A stretch of 64,000 nt of DNA from Streptoalloteichus tenebrarius (GCF_024171885.1 NZ_JAMTCP010000002.1:248001-312000), one strand, 5' to 3'. Shown: positions 39,487 through 49,124, counted from the first letter of the stretch. Notes: generated from the letters alone by a model not told the origin. A program made the numbers and translations.

Positions 39487-42081
39487 ATGGGGAGCCGCAC
39501 GTCGACGAAGGGTGGGAACACGTCGCGAGCCCGCGGCGGGAGCGGGGCGCGGTCGGGTTCGCCCAGGTCCGGCGGGCGGACGGGAGCCGGCGGCAAGGCC
39601 GGTCAGTCCGCGCGGACCGGCGGGAAGCCGGCCGCCCGGTCGTCGGCGAAGGCCTCCGCCAAGGGCAGGGGTGGCGCTAGGGCGTCCGCCGCGCGCGGGA
39701 AGAAGGCCGCGCCGCGGCGTTCCGGTCGTTCCGGGGGCGGCGGCGCGATCAGCAGGGCGTGGAACCTGGTCGCCAAGGGTGTCGGCGGCGCGGTCCGCGC
39801 GGTCGGCCGGACGCGGGAGATCGACCCCGCGCACCGCAGGGACGGCCTCGCGCTGGGACTCGTCGCGTTGGCGATGATCACCGCCGCCGGCGTCTGGTGG
39901 CGGGCGGGCGGCCCCGTCGGCCTGGTGATCGAACGGGCGGTGCGCAGCGCCGTCGGCGCCCTCGCGGTGGCCGTGCCGCTGGCGTTGTTCGCCTTCGGCA
40001 TCGTGCTGATGCGCAGCGAGGCACGGCCCGAGGCCCGCCCCCGTCGCGTGGTCGGCTCCCTGCTGCTGGTGCTGTCGGCGCTCGGCCTGTTCCACGAGTT
40101 CTCCGGGATGCCGGCCGACAACGACCACCGCATGTACGCGGGCGGCGCGCTCGGCGCGCTGGTGGGCGACCCCCTGGCCCGCTACCTGTCGCTGTGGGTC
40201 GCCGGGCCGCTGCTGATCCTGGTCGCCGCCTACGGCGTGCTCGTGCTCACCGGGACGCCCGTGCGCGACGTCCCCGAACGGTTGCGGCAGCTCACGCGGG
40301 GCGGCCATGACGACGACACCGACGACGGCTACGACGACGAGGTGAACGACGCCGCCGACGAGGCGGCCGACGCGCCGACGACGCGCCTGCGTCGCCCCTC
40401 CCGTCGGCGGCAGGCGGCCATGGCCGAGTCCGAGGCCGACCAGCTCAGCCTCGACGACCTCGGCGCCGAACCGGCACCGCCGGCCGAACCGGCCCGGCCC
40501 GCCAGGCCCCGCGCGAGCCAGGTGAAGGCCGCCACACCGCCCGCCGCCGCGAGCCGGCCCGCCGAGCGCCCCGCGCTCGGCCGCGTCGTGGAGGGCGACT
40601 ACCAGCTACCGCCCACCACGCTCCTCACCGAGGGCGACGCGCCCAAGGCGCGCAGCAGGGCCAACGACGCCATGATCGAGGCGATCACCGGGGTGCTCGA
40701 CCAGTTCTCGATCGACGCCCAGGTCACCGGCTTCACCAGGGGTCCGACGGTGACCCGCTACGAGGTCGAGCTGGGGCCGGGCGTGAAGGTCGAGAAGATC
40801 ACCGCGCTGACCAAGAACATCGCCTACGCCGCGGCCACCGACAACGTGCGGCTGCTCGCCCCCATCCCCGGCAAGTCCGCGGTCGGCATCGAGGTGCCCA
40901 ACTCCGACCGCGAGATGGTGCGGCTCGGCGACGTGCTCCGCTCCGAGCAGGCCGTGTCCGACACCCACCCGCTGGTGATCGGGCTGGGCAAGGACATCGA
41001 GGGGCACTTCGTCACGGCGAACCTGGCGAAGATGCCGCACCTGCTCGTCGCCGGCTCCACCGGCTCCGGCAAGTCCAGCTTCGTCAACTCGATGCTGGTG
41101 TCGCTGCTGGCCAGGGCCACGCCCGACGAGGTGCGGATGATCCTGGTCGACCCCAAGATGGTCGAGCTGACGCCATACGAGGGCATCCCGCACCTGATCA
41201 CGCCCATCATCACCCAGCCCAAGAAGGCCGCCGCCGCGCTGGCCTGGCTGGTGGAGGAGATGGAGCAGCGGTACCAGGACATGCAGGCCAACCGGGTGCG
41301 GCACATCGACGACTTCAACCGGAAGGTGCGGTCGGGGGAGATCACCGCGCCGCCGGGCAGCGAGCGGGTGTACCGGCCCTACCCCTACATCCTCGCCATC
41401 GTCGACGAGCTGGCCGACCTGATGATGACCGCGCCGCGCGACGTCGAGGACGCCATCGTGCGGATCACCCAGAAGGCCAGGGCCGCCGGCATCCACCTGG
41501 TGCTGGCGACCCAGCGGCCCTCGGTCGACGTCGTCACCGGCCTGATCAAGACCAACGTGCCGTCCCGGCTGGCCTTCGCCACGTCCTCGCTCACCGACTC
41601 GCGGGTCATCCTCGACCAGCCGGGCGCGGAGAAGCTGATCGGCATGGGCGACGGCCTGTACCTGCCGATGGGTGCCAGCCGGCCCGTGCGCGTCCAGGGC
41701 GCCTACGTCTCGGACGAGGAGATCGCCGAGATCGTCTCGTTCACGAAGCAGCAGGCGCAGCCCGACTACACCGAGGGCGTCACCAGCGCGAAGCCCGGCG
41801 AGAAGAAGGACATCGACCCCGAGGTCGGCGACGACCTCGACCTGCTGGTGCAGGCCGCCGAGCTGGTCGTCACCAGCCAGTTCGGCTCGACCTCGATGCT
41901 GCAACGCAAGCTGCGCGTCGGCTTCGCCAAGGCTGGCCGGCTGATGGACCTGCTGGAGACGCGCGGTGTCGTCGGCCCCTCCGAGGGCTCCAAGGCTCGG
42001 GAGGTGCTCGTCAAGCCCGACGAGCTGGACGGGCTGCTCTGGACGCTTCGCGGCGGCGGCCCGGCCGACGGCGAGGAGTAG
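39487..42081 (+). CDS. ftsK: DNA translocase FtsK
   Basis: FtsK pumps chromosome DNA through the division septum. 864 residues from the ATG at 39487. Residues 1-95 are a basic, Ser/Gly/Ala-rich low-complexity region. Four membrane helices follow at about 120-260, then an acidic linker, and then the motor. Walker A is GSTGSGKS (523-530); Walker B is in LAIVDELADLMM near residue 640. The C-terminal gamma winged-helix domain is present (STSMLQRKLRVGFAKAGRLM), though KOPS specificity cannot be read. Intact. Confidence 0.96.
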   Translation: MGSRTSTKGGNTSRARGGSGARSGSPRSGGRTGAGGKAGQSARTGGKPAARSSAKASAKGRGGARASAARGKKAAPRRSGRSGGGGAISRAWNLVAKGVGGAVRAVGRTREIDPAHRRDGLALGLVALAMITAAGVWWRAGGPVGLVIERAVRSAVGALAVAVPLALFAFGIVLMRSEARPEARPRRVVGSLLLVLSALGLFHEFSGMPADNDHRMYAGGALGALVGDPLARYLSLWVAGPLLILVAAYGVLVLTGTPVRDVPERLRQLTRGGHDDDTDDGYDDEVNDAADEAADAPTTRLRRPSRRRQAAMAESEADQLSLDDLGAEPAPPAEPARPARPRASQVKAATPPAAASRPAERPALGRVVEGDYQLPPTTLLTEGDAPKARSRANDAMIEAITGVLDQFSIDAQVTGFTRGPTVTRYEVELGPGVKVEKITALTKNIAYAAATDNVRLLAPIPGKSAVGIEVPNSDREMVRLGDVLRSEQAVSDTHPLVIGLGKDIEGHFVTANLAKMPHLLVAGSTGSGKSSFVNSMLVSLLARATPDEVRMILVDPKMVELTPYEGIPHLITPIITQPKKAAAALAWLVEEMEQRYQDMQANRVRHIDDFNRKVRSGEITAPPGSERVYRPYPYILAIVDELADLMMTAPRDVEDAIVRITQKARAAGIHLVLATQRPSVDVVTGLIKTNVPSRLAFATSSLTDSRVILDQPGAEKLIGMGDGLYLPMGASRPVRVQGAYVSDEEIAEIVSFTKQQAQPDYTEGVTSAKPGEKKDIDPEVGDDLDLLVQAAELVVTSQFGSTSMLQRKLRVGFAKAGRLMDLLETRGVVGPSEGSKAREVLVKPDELDGLLWTLRGGGPADGEE

Positions 42082-42087
42082 GGGAGC

Positions 42088-42112
42088 GGGGCGCGCGCCG
42101 GCCGCGCGCCCC
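42088..42112 (+). terminator. terminator after ftsK
   Basis: A perfect 10-bp GC stem (42088-42097 with 42103-42112) with a CCGGC loop, seven bases after the ftsK stop, separates it from the tRNA promoter. Confidence 0.6.
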
Positions 42113-42130
42113 CCGCCTCACCTGCCGATT

Positions 42131-42159
42131 TTGGTTCTCGCCCCCGTTTCGTATATTCT
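42131..42159 (+). promoter_or_regulatory. candidate sigma-A-type promoter for tRNA-Leu
   Basis: TTGGTT (42131-42136), 17 bp spacer, then TATTCT (42154-42159; with adjacent TATATT). It is an unusually AT-rich island 33 bases upstream of the tRNA, as expected for a housekeeping promoter. Confidence 0.6.
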
Positions 42160-42191
42160 TGGCGAGCACGCGGCGAACAGCCGCGACGCCG

Positions 42192-42278
42192 GTCCGGGTG
42201 GCGGAATGGCAGACGCGCTAGCTTGAGGTGCTAGTCCCCGTATAGGGGGTGGGGGTTCAAGTCCCCCCTCGGACACCA
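42192..42278 (+). tRNA. tRNA-Leu (anticodon GAG), CCA encoded
   Basis: 87 nt. The acceptor stem GTCCGGG pairs with CTCGGAC (one G-U), the anticodon stem CTAGC/GCTAG encloses TTGAGGT (anticodon GAG, reading CUC/CUU), and a long variable arm of class II type and a GGTTCAAGT T-loop follow. The 3' CCA is encoded. A terminator-like hairpin begins five bases downstream. Confidence 0.95.
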
Positions 42279-42282
42279 AAAC

Positions 42283-42317
42283 GTGGCACATGTGCGCCGC
42301 AGGCGCTCATGTGCCAC
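42283..42317 (+). terminator. terminator after tRNA-Leu
   Basis: A 10-bp stem (42283-42292 with 42308-42317), a T/T mismatch, a 5-bp inner stem and a GCA loop begin five bases after the tRNA end. It is GC-rich without a T-run. Confidence 0.7.
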
Positions 42318-43424
42318 ACGTGTTCCAGGCTCAGTCGGGCCCAGGCGCCTGTTGATTCATCCGGGTAACCAGTCACGGTGGCACAGGCGATCCCGTGGGA
42401 AGCCAGTGGTTCCGGTTCCGTCCCATTCACCGCTTTCCCATTCAGGGCCATTGGCTCTCTGAGTGATCTGCGCCTGAACGCCGCGGTCGCTGTCACTACT
42501 GCGGATCATCCGGTTCTGACTCGGCGCCGATCTGGCCCGTCCAACCAGGAGCGAGCGGACCCCGCGACGCGACATCGGCCGGTCGCGCGGCCTCGGCTAC
42601 GGGGTGGTGGCCACTCCGGTCGCGGCGGCCCCCACTGCGGGCCGGTCGAGCCCATGCCGCCCCCGCTGCTCACCGACGAGAAGGCGTGGCGGTCGCCCTC
42701 GGGGTGTGGACCGCAGGGCCAGCGACGAGCGGACGCCGCGGCCTTCGTCGGCGACCGACTGGCCGCCGCTCCGGCCCGCCACCGACGTCGTGGCGTCCGC
42801 GCGGTCGGCGTCCGCCGAGCGTCGAGCTCGCGATCCCGCAGGTCGGCGCGGACTTCGAGATCGTCCAGCCGCCGGAGTTCCGGGACCACGTCCTCGAGCC
42901 GGCGCGGAGTCCGATCCTCCCCCTGAGGACCGGTCGTTCAGCTCGGCATAGGTCGGGTGCGGGTTGCTGATGCGACGTTTGACGTCGAGCGTTCCGCTGA
43001 ACCCGCCCACGTCCGCCGCTTGGGTCGTCTCCAACGGGGTGAGCCCGGCCCGGATGAGGCCGTACGCGAGGGCGAGATAGCGCTGGACGCTCCCAGGCTG
43101 CCGTATGAACCAGGGCTCCTTGTGATGTCGTGCCAATCAGGATGGCGGCTCACCGGTGGCGAGAGGGAAACGCCTTGTGTGGACGTGGCCCGGACGTCCT
43201 ATGACTCCGTTCCCGGAATACAGAACCTCAGGTGAAACGGGTGTCCAGGCCTGTCTTCTCCCGTCCAAGCTGATGTCCACGAGGCGACCGTGGTCGCGTG
43301 CGGCAGCACGGTCGTCACGAAGCGGGAGTCGCCGACGTGTTGCTGACGAACAACAGACGTCGTGGCGGGGCGTGCCGAACGAGTTCGGGCGGGCCCCGCC
43401 ACGCGTGGATGGAATCGAGACAGA
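42318..43424. other. about 1.1 kb of apparently decayed DNA
   Basis: No intact gene recognised. Codon bias typical of this genome is weak and broken across frames; several short overlapping frames of similar length exist on both strands. One minus-strand reading (42597-43136) looks like a frameshifted gene and is listed separately. The position next to a tRNA 3' end makes a former integration site plausible, though no direct repeat of the tRNA end was found by eye. Confidence 0.5.
42597..43136 (-). pseudogene. probable frameshifted remnant of a small protein gene
   Basis: The first 65 residues from the ATG at 43136 look protein-like, with a helix-rich YLALAYGLIRAGLTPLETTQ and then NPHPTYAELND, and a mixed amino-acid composition. 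After about 42930 the reading frame becomes Arg/Ser/Gly-rich. At the same place a neighbouring frame becomes amphipathic and helical (RRLEDVVPELRRLDDLEVRA, extending to about 42850) with strongly G/C-ending codons. This is what a single-base indel in a real gene would produce. I do not recognise the family. A wholly spurious open frame remains possible. Confidence 0.35.
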
Positions 43425-45977
43425 TCAGGTTGTGGACATCGCTTCCAGGGGGCGCGCCCGCATCGCGAGCCGAGCGGGCACCAGGCTGCCCACCATTCCC
43501 ACCGCCACGGCGGCGCAGCAGATCAGGAGGTAGGGCGCCAGCGGCAGGGGAACCCAGAACGTTCCGGTGAGGAGACGGGCGTATCCACACATCACAGCGC
43601 CCGAGATCAGGCTGCCCCACAGGATCCCCGTGACCACCGAGACGGCGGCCTCCACGGTCACCCAGGACAGAACGTGCCCCCGTCGCGCACCAGCCAGCCG
43701 GAGCAGGGCGAACTGACGTCGCTGTCCGTTCGTCGATCCGACCAGGACGTTGATGGCGGAGATCCCCGCATAACCGCCGATGAGCACGACGAACAACGAC
43801 ACGATCCAGTTGTCACCCGTGCTCTGTGCCGCCATCTGCTCCAGATGCTCCGATCGCGAGGTGAGAACCAGACCGGGCACAGGGTGGATGACCCGGCGCA
43901 GCTCCCGCTCCACCGTCGCTCGGTCGACACCGCTGGCGAGGGTCATGTAGACGGCGGTGTCGAACGGCTCTCGAAGGTGCGGCAGCAATTCCGACCGGGG
44001 AAGCAGGACGTTGGCGAAGGTGGCGTCGGACTCGTAGACGACAGCGACCCTGCCCGTTGCCGGTGTGCCGTCAGGAAGCCGGTAGTTGATGTTCCCGCCC
44101 GCGCTCCACCCCTGGGTGGTCGCGGTCTCCTGGGAGACCGCGAGGGTTCCCTCCGTGAACGCCGACCACGATCCCGAGACCACAGGCAGGCGCAACACCT
44201 GGGAGATGGCGTTGGGGCTCACTCCCATCGCCTCGGCGTACGAGGCCTCGTCGTTCTGGCCCACGACGAAGATCTGCGTGCTGACCACGCCGGAGGCGGC
44301 GCGCACACCCGGCACGCCCGCCAACCGATCCGAGATCACGGAGGGCACACCGACCTGGTGGGGTCCGGCGACGACCAGATCGGCCTCGAGTCGTTGCCCG
44401 TAGTTCCGTGACTTCGCCACGAAGGTGGTGGAGTCCTGGAACAGCAGGATCGACGCGGTGGCCACCATGACCGTGATCGGCACAGCGACCCCGGCGGCGC
44501 GGCGCAGGTCGGCCTGGACGGAGCGGGAGGCCATGAAGCCGCCGAAGCAGGTCCGCAGCGGCCCCGCGACCACACCCACCACCCCACGGATGAGGACGGG
44601 CCCCAGCAGCGCGACAGCCAGCAGGAGGAAGGGCACGGACACGAACAACGTCGACACGGCTATCGCGCCGCGAGGGGTGTTCACCGGGGCGGCCACCGCC
44701 ATTGACACCAACAACAGGCCGACTCCCGCCGCGAGGGACACCAAGCCCCAGAGCCGACGTCCCGCACCAGTTCGTCGTGGGGGCAGCTCCGCCGCGCGAA
44801 GAGCCTCTCCGGGCTCGATTCGCGACGCCCGCCACGCGGGCAGTGTTCCCGCCACCGCGGCCGTCACCACGGCGACTCCCGCACCGGCGAGGAAGGATGT
44901 CGGATCAGGCGTCAGCGGCAGCGAGCGTGGGATCAGGCCCTGGTTGGCGAAGAACCTCAGGCCCGCGGACGCGAGGCCCACTCCTCCGAGGGCTCCGGCC
45001 ACTCCCGCTAGTCCACCGACCAGGACAGCCTCCCCGACGACGAGTGCGCGCACCCGCCCCGAGGAGGCGCCCACGGCGCGGAGCAGTGCCAGCTCTCGAC
45101 GTCGTTGGGACACGGAGACCGACAGCGTGCTCGAGATGACGAAAGCCGCGATCACGAGACACACCGCGGCCATCGTGCCCAGGAACTGTCCCATTCCTCC
45201 CGACAACTGGGCGCGGGGATCCAGGGTGAGCCCTCGGCCCTTCTCCTCCCCCCACAGGACCTCGGCTTCGGGAAGCGTTGCCTGGATTCGCTTCGCCAGG
45301 TCCGCTGGATCGACGCCGGGCCGCGGGGACACGAACGCCACCATCGCCTGGCCCCCGAGTCGCACCGCCGTCGCGGGAGCGAAGAACAGCGCGTGCTCGA
45401 ACCCTTCCCCCTGACGTTCCACGATCCCGGTCAGCCGGTGTTCATGCCGGCCACCCGAGGTGACGACCTGTACCGTTTCGCCCAGGTGAAGTCCGGCTTC
45501 GGAGGCGACACGCGAGTCCACGGCCAGGTCGTTCGGACCGCGCGGCGGTTCGCCCCTCACGAGGTTCGCCGGCTCCGCTCGCGCGAGGGACCAGGAGTGC
45601 CCCCAGGACCGGGTACGGGAGTCGCCGAGCATCCGGTCTCCCGCCAGAACGAAGGCGGGAAAAGCCGTTTCCCCGGCAACCGATTCCACTCCCCGCACGC
45701 CGTTCAGCGCGTTCAGTTGTTCCGGGCTCAGACGTCGCTGCTCCCGGAGTTCGTGCGACAAGCCCCCCGTGGTCCGCACCTCTGGCGCCAGTCGTACCAC
45801 CATGTCGGTGGCGTGGAGATGCCAGGCGCTGAGTTCGCCGCGGGCGGCGGCGGACGTGGCTGATTCCTGGATCAGGAGCGCCGCGGTTCCGAGGCCGGCC
45901 CCGAGCATCACCGCCAACAGCGACGCCAGGGTGGGGATCCAGCGGGAGCGCAGGCCGCGCCAGGCCATCAGGATCAC
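43425..45977 (-). CDS. ABC transporter permease (MacB/FtsX type)
   Basis: 850 residues from an ATG overlapping the stop of the ATPase gene (ATGA). It contains two FtsX-type permease units in tandem: a membrane helix near residue 15-35, a large extracytoplasmic domain, three helices around 265-375 (ISSTLSVSVSQRRRELALLR near 280-300), a helical pair, a second external domain, and three C-terminal helices (GGYAGISAINVLVGSTNGQR region). This is the exporter/mechanotransmission layout used for peptide or antibiotic efflux. The upstream two-component system may control it. Substrate unknown. Confidence 0.9.
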   Translation of the reverse strand: MILMAWRGLRSRWIPTLASLLAVMLGAGLGTAALLIQESATSAAARGELSAWHLHATDMVVRLAPEVRTTGGLSHELREQRRLSPEQLNALNGVRGVESVAGETAFPAFVLAGDRMLGDSRTRSWGHSWSLARAEPANLVRGEPPRGPNDLAVDSRVASEAGLHLGETVQVVTSGGRHEHRLTGIVERQGEGFEHALFFAPATAVRLGGQAMVAFVSPRPGVDPADLAKRIQATLPEAEVLWGEEKGRGLTLDPRAQLSGGMGQFLGTMAAVCLVIAAFVISSTLSVSVSQRRRELALLRAVGASSGRVRALVVGEAVLVGGLAGVAGALGGVGLASAGLRFFANQGLIPRSLPLTPDPTSFLAGAGVAVVTAAVAGTLPAWRASRIEPGEALRAAELPPRRTGAGRRLWGLVSLAAGVGLLLVSMAVAAPVNTPRGAIAVSTLFVSVPFLLLAVALLGPVLIRGVVGVVAGPLRTCFGGFMASRSVQADLRRAAGVAVPITVMVATASILLFQDSTTFVAKSRNYGQRLEADLVVAGPHQVGVPSVISDRLAGVPGVRAASGVVSTQIFVVGQNDEASYAEAMGVSPNAISQVLRLPVVSGSWSAFTEGTLAVSQETATTQGWSAGGNINYRLPDGTPATGRVAVVYESDATFANVLLPRSELLPHLREPFDTAVYMTLASGVDRATVERELRRVIHPVPGLVLTSRSEHLEQMAAQSTGDNWIVSLFVVLIGGYAGISAINVLVGSTNGQRRQFALLRLAGARRGHVLSWVTVEAAVSVVTGILWGSLISGAVMCGYARLLTGTFWVPLPLAPYLLICCAAVAVGMVGSLVPARLAMRARPLEAMSTT

Positions 45978-46756
45978 GACAGGCCCTCCAGCACCGCCAG
46001 CCGCGCGAGCACCTTCTCACTGGTGGGGCTCACCAGTTCGTCGACGAACGCGCCGTCCCTGAGGAACAGCACACGGTCGGCGTGGGCCGCGGCCGCCGGA
46101 TCGTGGGTCACCATGATGACCGTCTGCCCGAACTCCGTGACCGCCCGTCTCACGAACTCCAGGACCTGACCCGCCGTTCGGGAGTCGAGGTTGCCAGTGG
46201 GTTCGTCGGCGAACACCACGTCGGGTCGGTGCACGAGGGCGCGGGCGACGGCGACGCGTTGCTGCTGTCCCCCCGACAGCTCGGCCGGGCGGTGGTGGAG
46301 GCGGTCCGCCAACCCCAGCACGTGCACGAGCTGGGCCAGCCACCGCTCGTCGAGTTCCGGGCCGCCGAGCCGGGGGCCGAGGGTGATGTTCTCCCGGGCG
46401 GTGAGCGTCGGGATCAGGTTGAACGCCTGGAAGACGAAGCCGAGCCTGTCACGGCGGAACGCGGTGAGGCGGCGTTCGGGGAGCGCCGTGACGTCCTCGC
46501 CCGCGATGACCACCTGTCCCTGGTCAGGGCGGTCGAGCCCCGCCATGCACTGGAGGAGCGTAGACTTGCCGGACCCGGAGGGGCCCATGATCGCGGTGAA
46601 CTCTCCCTGGTGGAACGCGGCGGACACCCCGGCGAGAGCGACCACCGCGGAGTCCCCTGAGCCGTAGACCTTCCGGACAGCGTGGGCGTAGGCCACAGGG
46701 CTCGTCACTCGTGGCCGTGAACGCGTGGAGTCGGAGGTGTGCTCGCCCTCACCCAT
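45974..46756 (-). CDS. ABC transporter ATP-binding protein (LolD/MacB type)
   Basis: 260 residues from the ATG at 46756, with a perfect AGGAGG four bases upstream. Walker A is GPSGSGKS (58-65), the signature LSGGQ is at 160-164, Walker B ends with DEP (184-186), and MVTHD supplies the switch His. The family (MacB/LolD/FtsE) drives FtsX-type permeases. The next gene, overlapping by four bases, is that permease. The first 20 residues are disordered. Confidence 0.93.
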   Translation of the reverse strand: MGEGEHTSDSTRSRPRVTSPVAYAHAVRKVYGSGDSAVVALAGVSAAFHQGEFTAIMGPSGSGKSTLLQCMAGLDRPDQGQVVIAGEDVTALPERRLTAFRRDRLGFVFQAFNLIPTLTARENITLGPRLGGPELDERWLAQLVHVLGLADRLHHRPAELSGGQQQRVAVARALVHRPDVVFADEPTGNLDSRTAGQVLEFVRRAVTEFGQTVIMVTHDPAAAAHADRVLFLRDGAFVDELVSPTSEKVLARLAVLEGLS

Positions 46757-47217
46757 CGATCCTCCTCTGAATGTTCCAGTTCCCTGTCCACGCTGATGAA
46801 GGGCACCAGAAACCTGCTCCCTCCACATCCACGCAGGGGTGAAGACAGGGGTGGTACACGCCCTACCTCCGAATGGAGGGCACATCGGCGCGCTGTCGTT
46901 CTCTGCCCTACTGCGGTTCATCCGCACCTGTGCGGAGCATTGGCGTCGCGACTGAGCGTCGAGGCTCAGCACTTGAAGAGACAGTGGTGGTCTGCTGCGC
47001 CATTCGGTCGTTTCATCCCTGGCACGCACTGGGCGAGAGGAGTGTCCGGGGAATGGGGGAGTGACGATGGGGAAGTCCCCTGTGGAACAGGTGCGGGCGA
47101 TGCGGAAAATCCCCGTACATGAAGGTGAATTGCTGAGGCAGCGGGGAATGTCTAGCGGGCGTCGGTGGGAACGTGTCGTTCTCGGCGCCGCGCCGTCGCG
47201 AAGAGCGCGTTGCGCGC
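46757..47217. other. 461-bp intergenic region upstream of the ABC operon
   Basis: No convincing gene. The region between the ABC genes and the response-regulator gene is somewhat less GC-rich and should contain the ABC promoter. I could not identify direct repeats that would mark a response-regulator site. Confidence 0.4.
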
Positions 47218-47868
47218 CTACGGCGGGGATTGGAGGTAGGTCAATACCGCGTGGACCCGTCGATGTTCGTCCTCGCCACGGGACAGGTCGAGTTTGGCGA
47301 AGATGCTGTTGACGTGCTTGGCCACGGTGGCATCGCTCACGCTCAGACACCGGGCGATGGCGGAGTTCGTCTTCCCCTCGGCCATCAACGCGAGCACCGA
47401 CCGTTCACGTGGTGTGAGTGAGGCGATCGGGGAGGAACGCCGGCGGCGGGCGAGAAGTTGACGCACGACCTCCGGATCGATGACCGACCTCCCGTTGGCG
47501 ACCTGTTCCAACGCGGTGACGAACTCCTCCACGTCCCCCACCCGGTCCTTCAGCAGGTACCCGGTTCCGCCGGTCCCCGCGCCGAGCAGTTCCGTGGCGT
47601 AGCGGTGGTTGACGTGCTGGGAGAACACCATGATCTTCGCGTCCGGGTCGCGTTCCCGGATCTCCAGCGCGGCCCGGAGCCCCTCGTCGGTGAAGCCGGG
47701 CGGCATCCGGACGTCGATGACGGACAGGTCCGGCGCGTGCTCGGTCGCCGCGGCGACGAGGCTGGGAGCGTCGCGGACCGCGGCGACGACCTCATGGCCG
47801 AAACGGCGCAGGAGATGGACCATGCCTTCGCGGAGGACGGCGGAGTCCTCGCCGATCAGGATCCGCAC
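47218..47868 (-). CDS. NarL/LuxR-type response regulator
   Basis: 216 residues. The receiver domain has the acidic pair Glu7-Asp8, phosphoacceptor Asp52 (SVIDVRMPP) and a GYLLKDRVGD switch block with conserved Lys. Residues about 150-212 are a LuxR-type HTH (SLTPRERSVLALMAEGKTNS, AIARCLSVSDATVAKHVNSI). It overlaps the start of the histidine-kinase gene's 3' end by 13 bases, so the pair is translationally coupled. The ABC exporter downstream on the same strand is the likely target. Confidence 0.93.
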   Translation of the reverse strand: MRILIGEDSAVLREGMVHLLRRFGHEVVAAVRDAPSLVAAATEHAPDLSVIDVRMPPGFTDEGLRAALEIRERDPDAKIMVFSQHVNHRYATELLGAGTGGTGYLLKDRVGDVEEFVTALEQVANGRSVIDPEVVRQLLARRRRSSPIASLTPRERSVLALMAEGKTNSAIARCLSVSDATVAKHVNSIFAKLDLSRGEDEHRRVHAVLTYLQSPP

Positions 47869-49124
47869 GGAACCTCCATTCGCACCACGGTCGGGCCGCC
47901 GCTCGGGCTGCTGACGGTGACGGTCCCACCGATCGCCTCCACCCGGTCCATGATCCCGAGAAGTCCCGTGCCCCGGCTCGGGTCCGCGCCACCCGCGCCG
48001 TCGTCGGCCACCAGCGCGACGAGCAGGTCCCGCTCCTGGGTGACGTCCAGTCGCGCCGACCGCGCGCGACTGTGCCGGACGACGTTCGTCAGCGCCTCGC
48101 AGACGGCGAAGTAGAGAGTGGACTCCACCGTCTCGTCGAGACGCTCGCGGAGGTCGAGCCGCGTCTCCACCGGAAGGGGCAGTTCCTCGACCACCTCGGT
48201 CAACGCTGGACCGAGTCCCTCCTCCCTCAGCGTGGCCGGGTAGATTCCCCGGACCAGATCCCGCACTTCGGTCAGTGCGCGTCGCGCCTCCTCGTACGCT
48301 CTGTCGAGCAGAGCGGGGTCGGGCTCCTTCCCTGACCGGAGATCGAAGCGCAGCAGCCCCAACTTCATCACCAGCGACGTCAGCCGCTGTTGTGCTCCGT
48401 CATGCAGGTCGCGCTCGATACGCCGCCGCTCCAGCTCGAACCCCGCCGCGATCCGGGAACGGGACCGGGACAACTGGCGGACTCTGCGGCCCAACTGCTC
48501 CTCCCGGCTTCCCATCAGGAGAAGTCGTGCGAGGTGGCCCCGCCCAGCCGCGAAGGCCGTGACCACGTACAGCGCCACCACCGTGAGCAGGAGCCCCGCG
48601 AGGCACGCCCAGACCTGGCTGACCGTCGACTCCGCGCGAACGTGGAGCCAGGAGTAGACCTCTGGTGGTTCGGCGGGAGCCAGCCACAACCAGAACGGCG
48701 CCAGCACCAGCGCCGTGGGAACCGCGAGGACTGTCGCGACGACAGCCATGTCCACGATGCTCAGCGGAAGCAGCAGCAGGCCGTAGAAGCACAGCAGCCA
48801 CAGGTCACGGCCTCGTGGTCGAGTCCAGCGGATCTTCGCGGGAGACGAGCCGTGATGTGCTGCACGACGGGCGGAAACATCGATCCAGCCCAGCCGCCAC
48901 CGCTCCACCCCGCCCAGGGGAACGGCCGCCCACGGGCCCAGCGGCCATGCGCAGAGCACCCAGGCCAGCGCGACGAGAGGCGAGGCAAGCAGATAACACA
49001 GGCACCGCCAGGGCCACGACGTCGCCACCAGGCGACCCGGATTCCTGCGTAAGAGATCCCAGACGGTTTGGGGCCGGTCGGATGCGGAGTCCTCGCGACC
49101 GGAGCTCCTCACGTTGCCGCTCAC
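47856..49124 (-). CDS. sensor histidine kinase (HisKA_3, NarX-like)
   Basis: 422 residues. Membrane segments are predicted at about 45-70, 108-150 and 170-192, with a short extracytoplasmic loop. The dimerisation/phosphoacceptor motif IERDLHDGAQQRL gives His241, characteristic of HisKA_3 kinases. The ATP-binding region (N-box ALTNVVRHSRA; G-box DDGAGG and GTGLLGIMDRVEAIGG) is complete. The stop overlaps the response-regulator start by 13 bases. The small periplasmic part suggests membrane or intramembrane signal sensing. This arrangement of kinase, regulator and MacB/FtsX-type ABC exporter is often linked to peptide or antibiotic stress. Confidence 0.93.
   Translation of the reverse strand: MSGNVRSSGREDSASDRPQTVWDLLRRNPGRLVATSWPWRCLCYLLASPLVALAWVLCAWPLGPWAAVPLGGVERWRLGWIDVSARRAAHHGSSPAKIRWTRPRGRDLWLLCFYGLLLLPLSIVDMAVVATVLAVPTALVLAPFWLWLAPAEPPEVYSWLHVRAESTVSQVWACLAGLLLTVVALYVVTAFAAGRGHLARLLLMGSREEQLGRRVRQLSRSRSRIAAGFELERRRIERDLHDGAQQRLTSLVMKLGLLRFDLRSGKEPDPALLDRAYEEARRALTEVRDLVRGIYPATLREEGLGPALTEVVEELPLPVETRLDLRERLDETVESTLYFAVCEALTNVVRHSRARSARLDVTQERDLLVALVADDGAGGADPSRGTGLLGIMDRVEAIGGTVTVSSPSGGPTVVRMEVPCGS

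Noticed and set aside
42318-43424. Integrase or transposase next to tRNA-Leu
   Set aside because: No recombinase motif could be recognised in any frame and no repeat of the tRNA 3' end was found by eye.
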